Source of the DNA: Spirometra erinaceieuropaei
Lineage: Eukaryota; Platyhelminthes; Cestoda; Diphyllobothriidea; Diphyllobothriidae
NCBI GenBank assembly: GCA_902702965.1
Contig: CACRXP010000002.1
Span: forward strand, 3,554,357 to 3,618,356
Direction of reading: 5' to 3'
DNA: 64,000 nucleotides
Positions 41,033 through 52,469 of the stretch are shown piece after piece; position 1 is the stretch's first letter, and every line of letters begins with the position of its first letter. Position numbers and translations under genes: made by a program. Below the pieces are notes generated by a model that was not told the DNA's origin, searched no databases, and saw only the letters and a program-made list of their open reading frames with translations.

Positions 41033-41989
41033 TAGATTTGAATCTACAGGAACTGGGATCGCTCATCTTCTGAAGTCACAGACTGGCATCCCGGGATCCT
41101 CCTGTGAATGAAATCCTCAAAAGATACATCTGAAGAATATCTCAACATACGGCTCAGATCAGAGTGAGAGGATAACATTCAAGTGGTCATCATTTAGGTC
41201 CTTGTCTGTCTTAGGCGTTGTTGTCGCCTAATACCGAAAGTGTCTACGAAAGCGACACATAGGACGCGTGCAGTGAGCTTCGACAGCAACACCCCAACCA
41301 AGCAAAAGCGAACTTACCTAGCGGTCTTCTATCCGTATGTTGAGACGCATTGCAGTGAACCGGATTACAAGGTTTCTGAGTTACAGCGCCATTGACAGCC
41401 GAACATAGCGTGCTAGGGATGCATACGCAGACGGGATGAGGGACCACACCGCCGCGGTCCTAAATTCTATTGGGCTCTCCCATACCCTCAGGAACGTCTC
41501 GGTTGCCTTCTTCACCACCTAGAGTTGGAGTCGCCCACCGAGGCTGACCGACCCATTGCTATGGCAGGAAGCGTCTTAAGTCGTTTATCGGGTCTGGTAC
41601 AGTCACGGGAAAGCAACAATGCCGGAGAGACTGGGTACTCTTGCACATCCATCAGTCGGCGCATGCAATGATGAGACAAGAGACCAAATTTTGGCGACCA
41701 CTCCAGCTGCCTTTTTGAACCACTCCGACTTGAGATTGCAAGCAAACGATGAAACTGAAAAACCTCATGTCATGGCAAGAAACCTCTAGAATATTCTACC
41801 AGGTCCAGTGTGGTTACGGTTATACCGACTACATCAGGTGACCTGACTCAGGAAGTATGTATAAGTTCGTCAAGAACATCTTCTAACTTGAGCACTCACC
41901 CAAAGGCATAGAGGTAAGACATTCAGTTAAAAATGAACAATCTTCAGTTAAGTGAGACATAAAAAGTGTGATGGAATGAAATCAAACAT
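41033..41989. other. No confident feature
   Basis: A weak GIY-YIG-like echo (RIFYQVQCGYGYTDYIR, about 41795-41845, +) might be another Penelope remnant; not enough to call. Confidence 0.3.
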
Positions 41990-42190
41990 ATTCCCGATCG
42001 AAGACCGACAGGGCAACGGGCTCGTGGCCCAGTGGTTAGAGGCGTGGACTCCTAACTAACAGGTCGCGAGTTCGAGCCTCGGGTGTTCCACACTTCGGGG
42101 TTGGGTATGACTGGCTGACGACGACTAATAAGCCAAAAATGATCATTCTGGTCTCCCTTGTCTTCGTCGGCAATAACAGACTGCCTATAA
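41990..42190 (+). mobile_element. tRNA-derived SINE, sense copy
   Basis: A box at CGTGGCCCAGTGGTTAGAGG, B box at CGCGAGTTCGAGCCTCGGG, then TGACTGGCTGACGACGACTA, CTCCCTTGTCTTCGTCGGCAA. Clearest sense copy in the window. The family is repeated at 27740, 37070, 51580, 51925 and 59510. Confidence 0.78.
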
Positions 42191-42899
42191 AAGTATTGTT
42201 AGTTATGCTACTGGATTTGTGGACGCCTGTGATTGGCTGTGTACGGTGCCGAATACGCTCATGTCGCATTCGCCCGATGACGGCGATCACGTGCTCCCTT
42301 GTCTGCAGCGCGCGTCACGAGTGTACGGCGTATATCCACTTGGGATGTCTGCACTAGAATAATATGTAATAACATGAGGTTCAGTGATGTGCCGTGAGCG
42401 TTTAGGGGTTGGGACATCGCGTTGTGGCCGAGATAACACAGTTTGGAATCCTGCTCACAGCACACGATTTGGTCTGTGGGGATTTCAGTGGAAACATGCG
42501 GGACAGAAGTTGAAATTGACGGGGAACCTTTGTTTCCTGGGCGATGTCACTAACTGAAGCGTGTGGGGACGACTTATCGGATGGATAACCGCAGCCTGGG
42601 AGATTTTGTCCTAGCTGACGGAGGTCGTAGCTCTGTTCATTACCATCCATTCCCGCCCGATGACGGCGTCGTTTGCTGGCGGGGCTAGTAGCCAGATAAC
42701 ATGGATTACTACAACGGCGGTCTGCGATGGATACACTCCTGCCCAAACGAGACACATCGGCCAAATTATCGCTCGTTAAAAAGTTGCTTAATATGCTATT
42801 TCCAAGACGAATTTCAACGTCCCTCCTATTTACTCAAAGCAAAGTCAAGAAGAAAATTAAATAGACATTTCATCCGATACGGCCAAAACTGACAACACA
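42191..42899. other. No recognised feature
   Basis: Open frames here overlap and lack domains. Confidence 0.4.
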
Positions 42900-43868
42900 C
42901 AGTAGTTGGCCTACCTCACGACATGTCAACCGAAATTTTGAAATGCGCTTTTGATAAGAAAAAGGAGTACTTAGATGATGCTGTGACGTTGGTTATCGTG
43001 CAGAATCATCCTGGTATAGCTCAGTCACGCCAGAATACCGGCCTTTGAGCGTGCGCCCTTTGACTGACTTCAGAAAGCACACTCGGTACAGAACGACCAC
43101 TTATGTGGCACGGGTTTTTCGCATAGATTCTCAATGTCTTTATAAATTCAAACATGTCTTATAGAAAAGGGGCACAAAACATTCTTTCTTGTACTGATTT
43201 AATGGCAGATTACGTATTCCTAGAAAGCTGCACTTGAAGAAAGTGTATCATTGGGTTTAGAAGATTTGTAATTATCAGATGTTTTCAAGACTCATAAATC
43301 ATCGTATCTGCCCATTGATTAATCCTTCCAATCAAGTATATAACATCAATTGCAAAATTACATGAGCCGTGCATGATATCTTATTAGTAGCGTGAAGAAA
43401 TGCATGATGTTCCTCAGAGGGACGGTATACAGCATATAATTTGGAAACCTCAGACGAAATTGCGGATGTAGATCAAATTAAAAGTATTCGGAGACAGCGT
43501 AAGTCTTATGAAATCTTAGGATCTCCGTTCTTAAAGTACGAATTTGGAAAAAGACGTAACTTGCTACCAAATGGGTAGAAAGAAGAGTATTTTTGTGCGT
43601 GTTTTCTGTAAAATATATTTGAAATTGGTGAGAGCATCGAAAACCAAGTGGGAAAAGTTAAGCTACTAAATTATTCATTTTTAATGTGCGTGGTAATTGC
43701 AGGCGGCCTCGCAGAAGCACATTAAGTAGCTTGAATCCTGTCACAACTGAAATATCTTGGGACTATGTCGCACGATAAACAAAATTTTAAGTCCTCCATA
43801 GTAATCCCGTCTAAGTGAAAACACATTTCAGAAGTTAGGTAGCATTTCATGAGACAAACCAGTTACTG
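42900..43868. mobile_element. Fold-back element, diverged full-length copy
   Basis: 969 bp. Starts CAGTAGTTGGCCTACCTCAC and ends TTACTG|TA. The left TA target has mutated to CA. Many arm landmarks are kept (CGAAATTTTGAAATGCGCTT, AAAAGGAGTACTT). Confidence 0.8.
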
Positions 43869-45289
43869 TATATGTTGAAAGCGAAAAGACACCCTTTTCT
43901 CTTTCGTTTGCAACTTTTTTGGCACTTTCGTCTACTTCTCGGTCAAATTCACTGTGGATGGGCCGTAGAGATATAGAATCTTTTGCACATGGATAATTTG
44001 GCATTTGTATCTCATCAAAATTACATTTAATTGAAGTTAACTAACGTAAAAAGCTATCCAACTACCGAAAAAGTGAAGAGGCTATTTGGCGGATGTCTTA
44101 TTGAAATTATATAGGCCTGGAAACTAAAGAGCTGGTAAAAAATGATTATTTGTCGATGTCATTGCCGTGTTTCAGGACATAAGACTGAATAGACTGAGAA
44201 ATCGAAGATTTAGAGGAAAAGAAGAAAGAGCAGAAAGAGCTTCCCCCTTTTGAAAACAACGTCCTGACTAATGTCTTGTCTTACCTAATTTATGTGCAGC
44301 GTACAAGTGAGTTCCAAATCAGCCAGGGTTGTTTTGGTAAGCCCCCTAAATTTAGATTAATGTCCCCTAATAGAAAATCATGCAAATAGGAAAATATTTT
44401 CTAGGCTATTGGATAGCACAAGAAACTGCCTAAGGAGAAAGCAGGACTGAGTTTTGTTCAGAGACACTCTTCCCTTTGCTAATAAACTTGCCCTCCATAA
44501 TATTCGATACGATAAAACGGAAATTTGTGTAATGAGTTAATAAAATCAGTGAGGTGCACAACGTCTGAGTTTGGCCGAAAGAACCCTCGAGATTTCATTC
44601 ATCACATTTCATCAGTTTGGTTGTCGGCCCTACGCCAAAGAAACAGGAACACTACTCTGGACACGAACGGCTGAACGCGCGTCAGCGGCGAGGAGGAATG
44701 AGGTCAACCGTTAAGCGGCGGCCCACTCCGCGAAACCCCGCAACATCATTGAGTCTGGAGGAGAACGAAATCCCCAAAAAGGCCGAGAGCTGTTCGGGAT
44801 CTCCGGCATGAAGTTCCCTAGCAAACGCCTCCATCCCATTTCTAAGCCATGACTTTACTAGGGCAGAATAATTGGCCACGTAGGGAGTATGCGAATGGAC
44901 GCTAATTCTGGTAGCGGTACTGATGAGCCATATGGTCGTGTTGTTATCCCGTCGCTCACTGAACCCCTGACAGGATCGGGGTTATTGTTGATTCGGACGA
45001 AGGGCGAGCAGGCCATCACCTGACCTATTCTGAATACGGGTGCAGTTAATTCTAGCAGGAGTATGATGCCGTCCCCACTGCATGCCTTAAAAACTTCGTT
45101 GCCCCTGTTTTTGTCTGTTGCTGTCCCGGATAGTGAACTTAAAAGTAAATATTAAACTTCATTATGGGAAATTTCGGACTGGTAGATAGTGATCCCCTTG
45201 TTACGACGTATGTGGAAGCATGTGGATAAGTTCGGCGAATATTCCCATGTTACACTTGGCACAGGGTTTGGCAGCTAAAGTGCGGCATA
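43869..45289. other. No recognised feature
   Basis: 1.4 kb of AT-rich sequence; an open-frame pair at 44617-44879 has no known domain. Confidence 0.4.
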
Positions 45290-47050
45290 TCTGTCCCCCT
45301 GAAATCGTCGAGGCAAAACCTCAGTTGCGGAACATTCCTTGCGAAAACGGATATCCAAAAGAGATTTATCCTTTGGAATATTAGGGAGCGCACTGCAAAG
45401 CCTACCACGGTAACTGAAGAAAAGAAAGACTTCTTTATAAGACTACCTTTTCCAGGAGACGCGGCAAGCGAACTAGTAAGACGACGTCTAAGGACAGCGG
45501 TCACTAGGTGTATGTTTCACAAACTCTTCCCTCCTACGCTCGGGAGGTAATGACGGACCAGTGTTGCAGGTCACATCGACGGGTATTTACTCACTCGTTT
45601 GTTCCTGCGGAACGCGGTACACAGGCCATATAGCAAAACGTCTGGAAAAGAGATTACATGAACACTTACCGGCCTGGCTAGGTAGAGGTAAAAACAGATC
45701 GATTTCGAGGTCTATTCTCGCACATCTAGTCGATACGAATCACCGAGTCGATGCCAAGGAGACCTTTCAGGTTGCCTATCAGACACCTGCCAGCTTCTCC
45801 AGAGGCCTATGGCAACGAGTGCTATATGCAGCCGAGGCAATGGCTATACGGTCCGCGAATCCAGCACTATGTTGTCAGAAGACGTCGACACAGGCGCTCT
45901 GCCTCCCGTGGCCAACGCCAACCCCAGATGGTTATCGTGCGTTGCCCCAACCCTCTGACGACAGTGGTGTGTACTCAACTTACTCCACTTATAAACATCG
46001 CTCCCAACATAAAGTAGGTGGGCTAACTCATGCAAGAAATATAAACTGCAAAGCATGACTACTTGGGTAGCATGCAATTTCCTCACTGATTTTCGATGTC
46101 CTTAAAATTTCAATTATATTTCATGGAAACATGCATAAAACTATTCATTCTTCTACTTATTCGGTAAAAAATCACGTCTCCTTTCAATTTTATACAGGAA
46201 AGAAGGGTAAAATTCGGTTTCAAAAAGTTTTTTTATTGTGAGATCTTTTAATACCGTGAAATGGCCGTTCATAAAACGTCATGTACCTGCATTTACCAAT
46301 GCGGTTTGCAAAGTTAATATCATTGATCAAATCAACTGCTTAACTTTATGAACCCCATATGGTCCACTCTTAAAACCGTATAGAAATGCATGGTTTTCTG
46401 TACACGGAACATATACGGCTTGTAATTTTGAAACCCCGAATGCAAGTATAACAGCAGGTCGGGTTTTAAATTATTCGGGAATTAGAAACGTTTTATAAAG
46501 TCAAATTATACTAATCTTTTGAGCATACAATGGAAAGAAAAGGTGATTTTCTACCGAATAAGTAACAGAATGAATATTTTTATATGTGTTTTTCATGAAA
46601 TATAATTGAATTTTAAAGGGTATCGAAAATCAATGAGAGAATTAAATGCTCTTCAAGTAGTCATTTTTTGCAACGTATAGTTCTTGCATGCAGTCGGAAA
46701 TAAGTTCATTCAAAATCAGACACTCTGAGGTAACTGAATTAGAATAGCATTACGATGCAACATAATCAGTTTTACAACCCTACTTAATTAATCTTTTCAA
46801 AATGAGGACGAATTTCGAAATTTCGATTGACATTTCATGAGTTAGTCTACCTACTGTATGTCATTCCCTCCCCCCTGCTCCGATGATCTTAACACGCCGA
46901 CCTCGTCATGGGGCTGGCGTTGGAACGTTGAGTGTTAATAACCCCTGAGACACTTATAAACCCTCTGAACGTCTCCCATTTTCAGTCTCTACGTAACTGT
47001 ATTGGCGTGATGATGAGTTACCAAAAACATGTGTTTGCCACCATAACCAT
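45290..47050 (+). mobile_element. Penelope-like element remnant, split by a fold-back element
   Basis: 45410-45530 reads KDFFIRLPFPGDAASELVRRRLRTAV, a conserved block after the RT in Penelope-like proteins. The frame 45561-46058 reads TGIYSLVCSCGTRYTGHIAK..LEKRLHEHLPAWLGRGKNRS and then RSANPALCCQK, a GIY-YIG domain with both G-I-Y and Y-T-G and the R..EH helix. The element's 3' flank resumes at 46857, ending near GATGATGAGTTACCAAAAAC (47011), matching 60462-60482. The RT core is missing and there is at least one frameshift. Confidence 0.85.
46012..46856. mobile_element. Fold-back element nested in the Penelope-like element
   Basis: 845 bp between TA at 46010-46011 and 46857-46858. First base mutated (AAGTAGGTGGGCTAACTCAT). 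About 150 bp of the left arm are deleted relative to the right arm. Confidence 0.85.
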
Positions 47051-47306
47051 GATACTTTATTTGTGTGCTGATCTGACCTATGATGGCTGAATCGCTCGGA
47101 AAACGATGAGTGAGGTGCGTCGACTTCTCAACTGTGTTTTACTTTTAAACCAATGATTTCCAGGACGCAGTTTAAAGGTCTGACCATCCTGGTCTTGATT
47201 AAACCGGTATGGGGAGAGTGCAGCAGTCTGTTCCCGCGATTGCACACTCGTGCCGCCTTCAGTCCGCCTTAGGCTCCCCTCGTCAATCGATTGCTAGAAC
47301 CACGTA

Positions 47307-48300
47307 CAGTAGGTGGGCCAACTCATGAAATTTCAACCAAAATTCCAAAATACGTTTTCGTTTCAAAAAGATTAATTAAGTAGGATTGTAAAAGTGATCA
47401 TCCAGCAGCATAATTCTATAATAATCATATTGCCTCAGGATGCCAGCTGCCGAACGAACTTCCTTCTCGCCGCATGCAAGAACTGCACTCTGTAAAAAAT
47501 GACTACTTAGGTGGCATGCATTTTTATCGTTGATTTTTGATGCCCTTGGAAATTTAATCAAGTTTCATGGAAAACATGCATAAAAATATTTACTGTTTTG
47601 CTCATTCGGTATAAAATCAAGTCTTCTTCCACTATTACGCTCGAAGGAGGGGTAATAATTGATTTTCAAAAACTTTTCCAATTCCCGGATAATTTTGAGC
47701 CTAGTCTACCGTTATACTTGCATCCAGGGTTTCAAAACTACACGCCGTTTGTTTTTCCTGTGTGGAAAACCACATATTTCTCTAAGGTATTAAGTGGAGA
47801 CCATAAAGGGTTCATAACATTTAGCAATGGGTTTGATCCATATTGTTAACTTTACAAGCCACATTGGTAAATGCAGAGACATGGCGTTTTATGAAGGACC
47901 ATTTCACGGTAATAAAAATCTCACAATTAAAAACTTTTTTAAAACCGAATTATACCCTTCTTTCGAGTATAAAATTGAAGGAAGAAGTAATTTCCTACTG
48001 AATGAACAAAGGAATGAATATTTTAATGTATGATTTCTAAGAAATATAATTGAATGTTTAAGGGCATCGAAAATCAACGAGAAGAATGCGTGCCTCTTAA
48101 GTAGTCATTGTTTACGGAGTGCAGTTCTTGTATGCGGCGAGACGAAAGTTCGTTCGAAGGCTGGCACCCTGAGATAACAGAATTATTATAGAATTGTGCT
48201 GCAGATTGATTAGTTTTACAATCCTACGTAATTAATCTTTTCGAAACGAAAACTTATTTCGGAATTTCGGTTGACATTTAATGAGTTAACCCACCTACAG
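47307..48300. mobile_element. Fold-back element, best full-length reference copy
   Basis: 994 bp flanked by TA (47305-47306 and 48301-48302). Left end CAGTAGGTGGGCCAACTCAT, right end GTTAACCCACCTACAG. Arms of roughly 400 bp around a central segment. Open frames inside are AT-rich and without domains. Confidence 0.88.
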
Positions 48301-48889
48301 TATGGTTTGGAATTAACGTGACCAGAGCTCGAGGTCGATCGACGCTGTGTTGTTTGCTGATCGACTGGAAGCGGACAAGGGCCTGAAGCAGGCACAGGCT
48401 TGGCTCAGGACCTGGCAACAGCTGTCACTCGGTGGATGGGAACGTTTGCTGCAACTGCCTGCTAAACGGCATGTAGGCCCTCTAACCTCAGTAAAGCCGT
48501 TCCAACCAGGCCTGTCTTCCCTGACCTGTGATTGGGGAAACCTCGAATGGCCGACCCATCGACCTTCGACAGCCGTTTAAAGTCCGTCGGCGTCTCCAGC
48601 AAATCTGATTCTTGAGTCCCTTCCCCCCACTCTATCGACGAAGACTCAACCACGGCGCCAACAGAGTAAAATACTCGCGCTCAGAGTCCCAGTCTAAAAA
48701 TTTCATAAATTGGAAGTTTAGAATGAGGTCACTTTTGCGACGCCTGTAAACGGGCGAAAACTGATACTTGTTGTGCGTACACAAGAAACATCATTTTCAT
48801 GAGCTTGGACTCTGAATTTTCTTTAGGACTTGCGTGCACCTCTTGAGCTATAGCATTTAAATTAAAATGGGGTACTCCGAATGTGACCA
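48301..48889. other. No recognised feature
   Basis: A 77-codon frame at 48347-48580 has no known domain. Confidence 0.4.
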
Positions 48890-49519
48890 CAGGAAGGCTC
48901 AGAAAATTTGGATTTCAAATAGATTTTAATTATGAGATTTTTTATGGCTGTGAAATGTCCGTTCAACTAGCATTGTATCTGCCCGTTTGTTAATGTGTCT
49001 AGCAAACTGTACAAAATTGCCCACATCCATTGCGAAATTTCACGAGCCCTTGATGATATTTTCTTAATTACGGAGGAGCGTATGATTTTTTCATGGAAAA
49101 TATATAAATCGTAGACTGTTAATCCTAAGTCCAAACGAAACGGCGTATTAGGGACGAAATCGTTTGGAAACTAGAAAACCGTTTTTAAATCAAATGACGC
49201 CCCTTTTAGAGTATGTGCTTTGAAAAAACGTAATTCCATACTAAATGAGTAAAAAATAGTTTTGAGGATGTTTTCTACCAAATATATTTCAATTTTTAAG
49301 GACGTCGGAATTTAATGGAGAAAATGCACGATAACTACGAGGTCTTCTTTACCGAGAGTAGATTTTACTGGCGGCCGAGAGGAGGCATATTCAAAAGCCG
49401 GCATTCTGGTGTGAATGAAATATTTTTTAGGATTATTCTGTACGATAATAAATATTACGGTCCCACTTAAATAATACTTTCTAATAAAAAACGTGGTTAG
49501 AGAGACTGGCCACTGACTG
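48890..49519. mobile_element. Diverged fold-back element, right-hand part
   Basis: Central and right-arm landmarks persist (TATGAGATTTTTTATGGCTG, GTAATTCCATACTAAATGAG, ACTTAAATAATACTTTCTAAT). The right end is near CACTGACTG at 49519; the left boundary is unclear. Confidence 0.5.
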
Positions 49520-50245
49520 TTCAGGAATGCTGCAGTCCCTTTTGGAATTTACTGTCTTCAAGAGTTATCTCGAGAAAATATCGCTGCCGAGTTTTTTCGC
49601 CTTCGTACGGCGGAATCCAGGTTTGCCTTCTCGCATCTCGAAGGGTCGAATTCCATACGCCAGTATTTGCTTCAGCTGCAGGGTCTATCCATATCACCTT
49701 CTTGGGTAATAATGTCATTTTCGTTCATGGTGGTTCATCATAGTTTACTGTCCAAAACATGACTAAGTCATTTACGTATAGCACGAAGAGGAACGACCCG
49801 AGAAGGCATCCTGGGCAATGTCCCTTTTAAAAGAAACTCACGACGATGCGACTCTCCTGCCGTAAGTCTTTGTTACCTCCCATGAACAAAACTTTCGGTC
49901 GGACATGAGAATATACAATCCGCCGTGATACAGGAAATGCTTATTCCCCTGTCTCAAATTTAACCCTGATCCTAACCCCCCCCCCTCGCCGTGGAATTTG
50001 AGATGAGGCCATCTGTAATACGGGGGTCCATGTTCACGTGCCAACCGAACTTTCTACACAGTACGGCAAGTTGCCCTGGAAGCTTGTGGTGAGAAACGCA
50101 GTCGCTGGTCCAGCTGAAGTCAAAACAGACGACATCGACAGCCTATTCAGTCGCTCACTCTTCAGTTGCGGTGGCATTCTTAAGCAGAAACGGTTTTGAC
50201 GGAGACAGTGCTGCAGACTTTTCCCTTTCCCCAATTTTTAACCCA
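49520..50245 (-). mobile_element. LINE reverse-transcriptase remnant, antisense
   Basis: Minus-strand frames, broken by shifts, read VDVVCFDFSWTSDCVSHHKL then PGQLAVLCRKFGWHV (50150-50030) and GCLLGSFLFVLYVNDL (about 49820-49765). These are the RT blocks normally reading D-x-x-KAFD-x-V-x-H and GSxLGPxLFxxYxNDL of CR1/Jockey-type LINEs. The YADD block that should follow is not readable. Confidence 0.75.
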
Positions 50246-51579
50246 ACCCTAACCTTAACCCCAAGTTTAGTCGTTTTCATAAGCTTAATTAGAAACTTTA
50301 GATCTATATAAAAGATCTACCTAAATCAAATAAGTAGACGTGTTTCAGTAATAAAACATGAAATCGCATATCCAATAGATGACTTTCGACCTTCTAGCTT
50401 CACCGATCTAGTCTCCTTTTCCCACGTAGTAGTATTCCTACCCATTCCAATGAAAATTATTACGGGCTCTTATTAATGCTTCCCTAGAGCGTATGTGTGT
50501 AACTCTTGCTCGATCTTCTTTCTACCTACTTCATAGAAAACGGCTGAATGTTAGAATCAGGGGTTTTGGTTTGCTCTGGTTAGCCAATCTCCTTGAACGT
50601 CCTGTGGGACTTGAAGACTTCTATGAATGACTAGATTTTCATAAGTTTGACATTCGCTGATGCGTCCTGGTTGAAGGATGCAACATGAAATTTCTACTTT
50701 GTCCGAAACTCTGTAACGATCTTTTCGGCGTGCCGACAGCCACCTGTGCCTCCCTCACTAGTTGACCGATTGTGCCGCGTGTGACTCAGCCCTCTGTTTG
50801 GCGACGCCGTAATGCCAGTCGATATTTTGGTTTTCAATGATTGACTGCATGTGAACATGTCTCAGGCGCACTTTCGTACCTTACGGGGACAAAGGATACA
50901 ACATCAGGGGCTGACATTCGGCTTGGCTCAAATATTGCTCTGCTGCTTTCTGATCTGCTTGTACTCTCCTGCCCACAGTAAAGATTGGCCTATTAATTCT
51001 CTCTCGCCAAACCTTCTTAAGGAAAATACTCGTTGTAGACTCATCGTATCTCGACAGAAACAAGAAAGACTAGAATGGCCATTCCTTGTTATTTCCTACC
51101 CTCGGCCAGCCACACTAAAATTCTAGACATTTGAAATCCAGATTTGCCATGCCTGCTTTCCTTGCCTTTGTCGTAATAACTCACAAACGACTAGTCACTT
51201 AGGTTATATTTATACTCATCAATTGTAGCCCTCCTTTTGGATGTGCAAATGTCGAGCTTGATACAAACCAAACTATTGGCCAGTCTGTCGCCATTGTACA
51301 AGCTCACAAGCTGATGACATGGCCGGCGACTTAGGGTCGTTAGAACTCGGCGCGCATCTAGGCGCGTATGATCGTATTCTGACTGACCAGTGTTAATGCA
51401 GGTGGATTAGGAGAAGAATCCATAACCGAAATTGGCACCGCCCATCTCTCGGAGGGGTCTGGGGACGGGGTGTTTGTGCAGTGGGCTCATTCGGTGAGAT
51501 CAGTATCTGACTGCGTAGGAAGATTAATCATGAAAACCGGTAACCGAATACTTGTAGCTTGATTTCATCTTAAATACGA
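50246..51579. other. No confident feature
   Basis: An open frame at 50851-51126 has a hydrophobic stretch but no domain. Its end (51070-51120) resembles an antisense SINE body, so it is probably not a gene. Confidence 0.35.
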
Positions 51580-51800
51580 GTGGTCAGCGGTTGTAGGACT
51601 GCGAATACAATGGAGAACGAAAGGACCATTTCCGGCTTATCGGCCGTCGTCAGCCAGCCACACCCAGCCCAAGGTTTTGCAACTTCTGAGACTCTATCCC
51701 ACAACCTATTGGCTAAAAGTTCAGCGTCTCAACCAATGGGCCATGGACGTGTTGTTCTATCGGTTGTGCTCGGCTTTATGCAATGGTAGAGGGGCGCTCA
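51580..51800 (-). mobile_element. tRNA-derived SINE, antisense
   Basis: Reverse body GGCTGACGACGGCCGATAAG and degraded boxes around 51690-51750, ending at the TAGAGGGGCGCTCACTGATC side. More decayed than the copy at 41990. Confidence 0.6.
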
Positions 51801-51924
51801 CTGATCACGTTACAGGACACATTCATCTCGCGTTATGTCTTGGGGCTCATTCTCCAGCCCTGCCAACAGCCGCACAGAGGCTGGTAATATAGCGCCCTTC
51901 TACCATTGTATACACCCGATCGCA

Positions 51925-52110
51925 ACCAACGGGTTAATGAGGCCGTTGCTCATTGGTTAATGCGTTGGGCTTCTAACCAATAGGTCACGGGGTCGAGCCT
52001 CAGTGGTTGTAAAGCTTGGGCTTGTTTGCGGCTGACTGATGACGTTGAGATGGCCATTCCAGTCACCCATGTCCTTGTCGTTAATGTTATTGTTGGGAGT
52101 GCCTACACTG
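51925..52110 (+). mobile_element. tRNA-derived SINE, sense
   Basis: A-box-like GGCCGTTGCTCATTGGTTAA, B-box-like CACGGGGTCGAGCCTCAG, then TTGCGGCTGACTGATGACGT and CCTTGTCGTTAATG. Lies head-on to the antisense copy 120 bases upstream. Confidence 0.62.
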
Positions 52111-52469
52111 CCAAAAACAAGAGCCAGCCAATCACTGGAGGCCACGTGCGTTTTCTCTACTGCGCTGTCATCTTAATCGTAGCGCCTCTCCATTGGCTTT
52201 TCCCCTCGGGCCTGATCGATCTGCATATTCGAATTATCGACCGGTTCGTCTGGAATGTTCTTCCCGAAGGGCATTGGGCCGAATGCCGGCGAAGCACAGT
52301 AGGGCGTTATAAATGTGCGTTACTTCCAGTTAATTTTGACTTGCAATTTCCTGATACACATTTTCGTGGCCGGTCGCGTTCTCCTTCTCTGCCGCGTTGG
52401 TACTGGGGACAAGGGTCGAGTGCGTATACGCTCCACGGGATTTCAAAACAGTTATTCTGCGTATTCATG

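Noticed and set aside
42030..42085. Functional tRNA gene
   Set aside because: A and B boxes are recognisable but the cloverleaf does not close and the sequence runs on into a shared SINE body found in five other places.
50851..51126. Small secreted or membrane protein gene
   Set aside because: One hydrophobic stretch only; the 3' end overlaps SINE-like sequence and there is no conserved motif.
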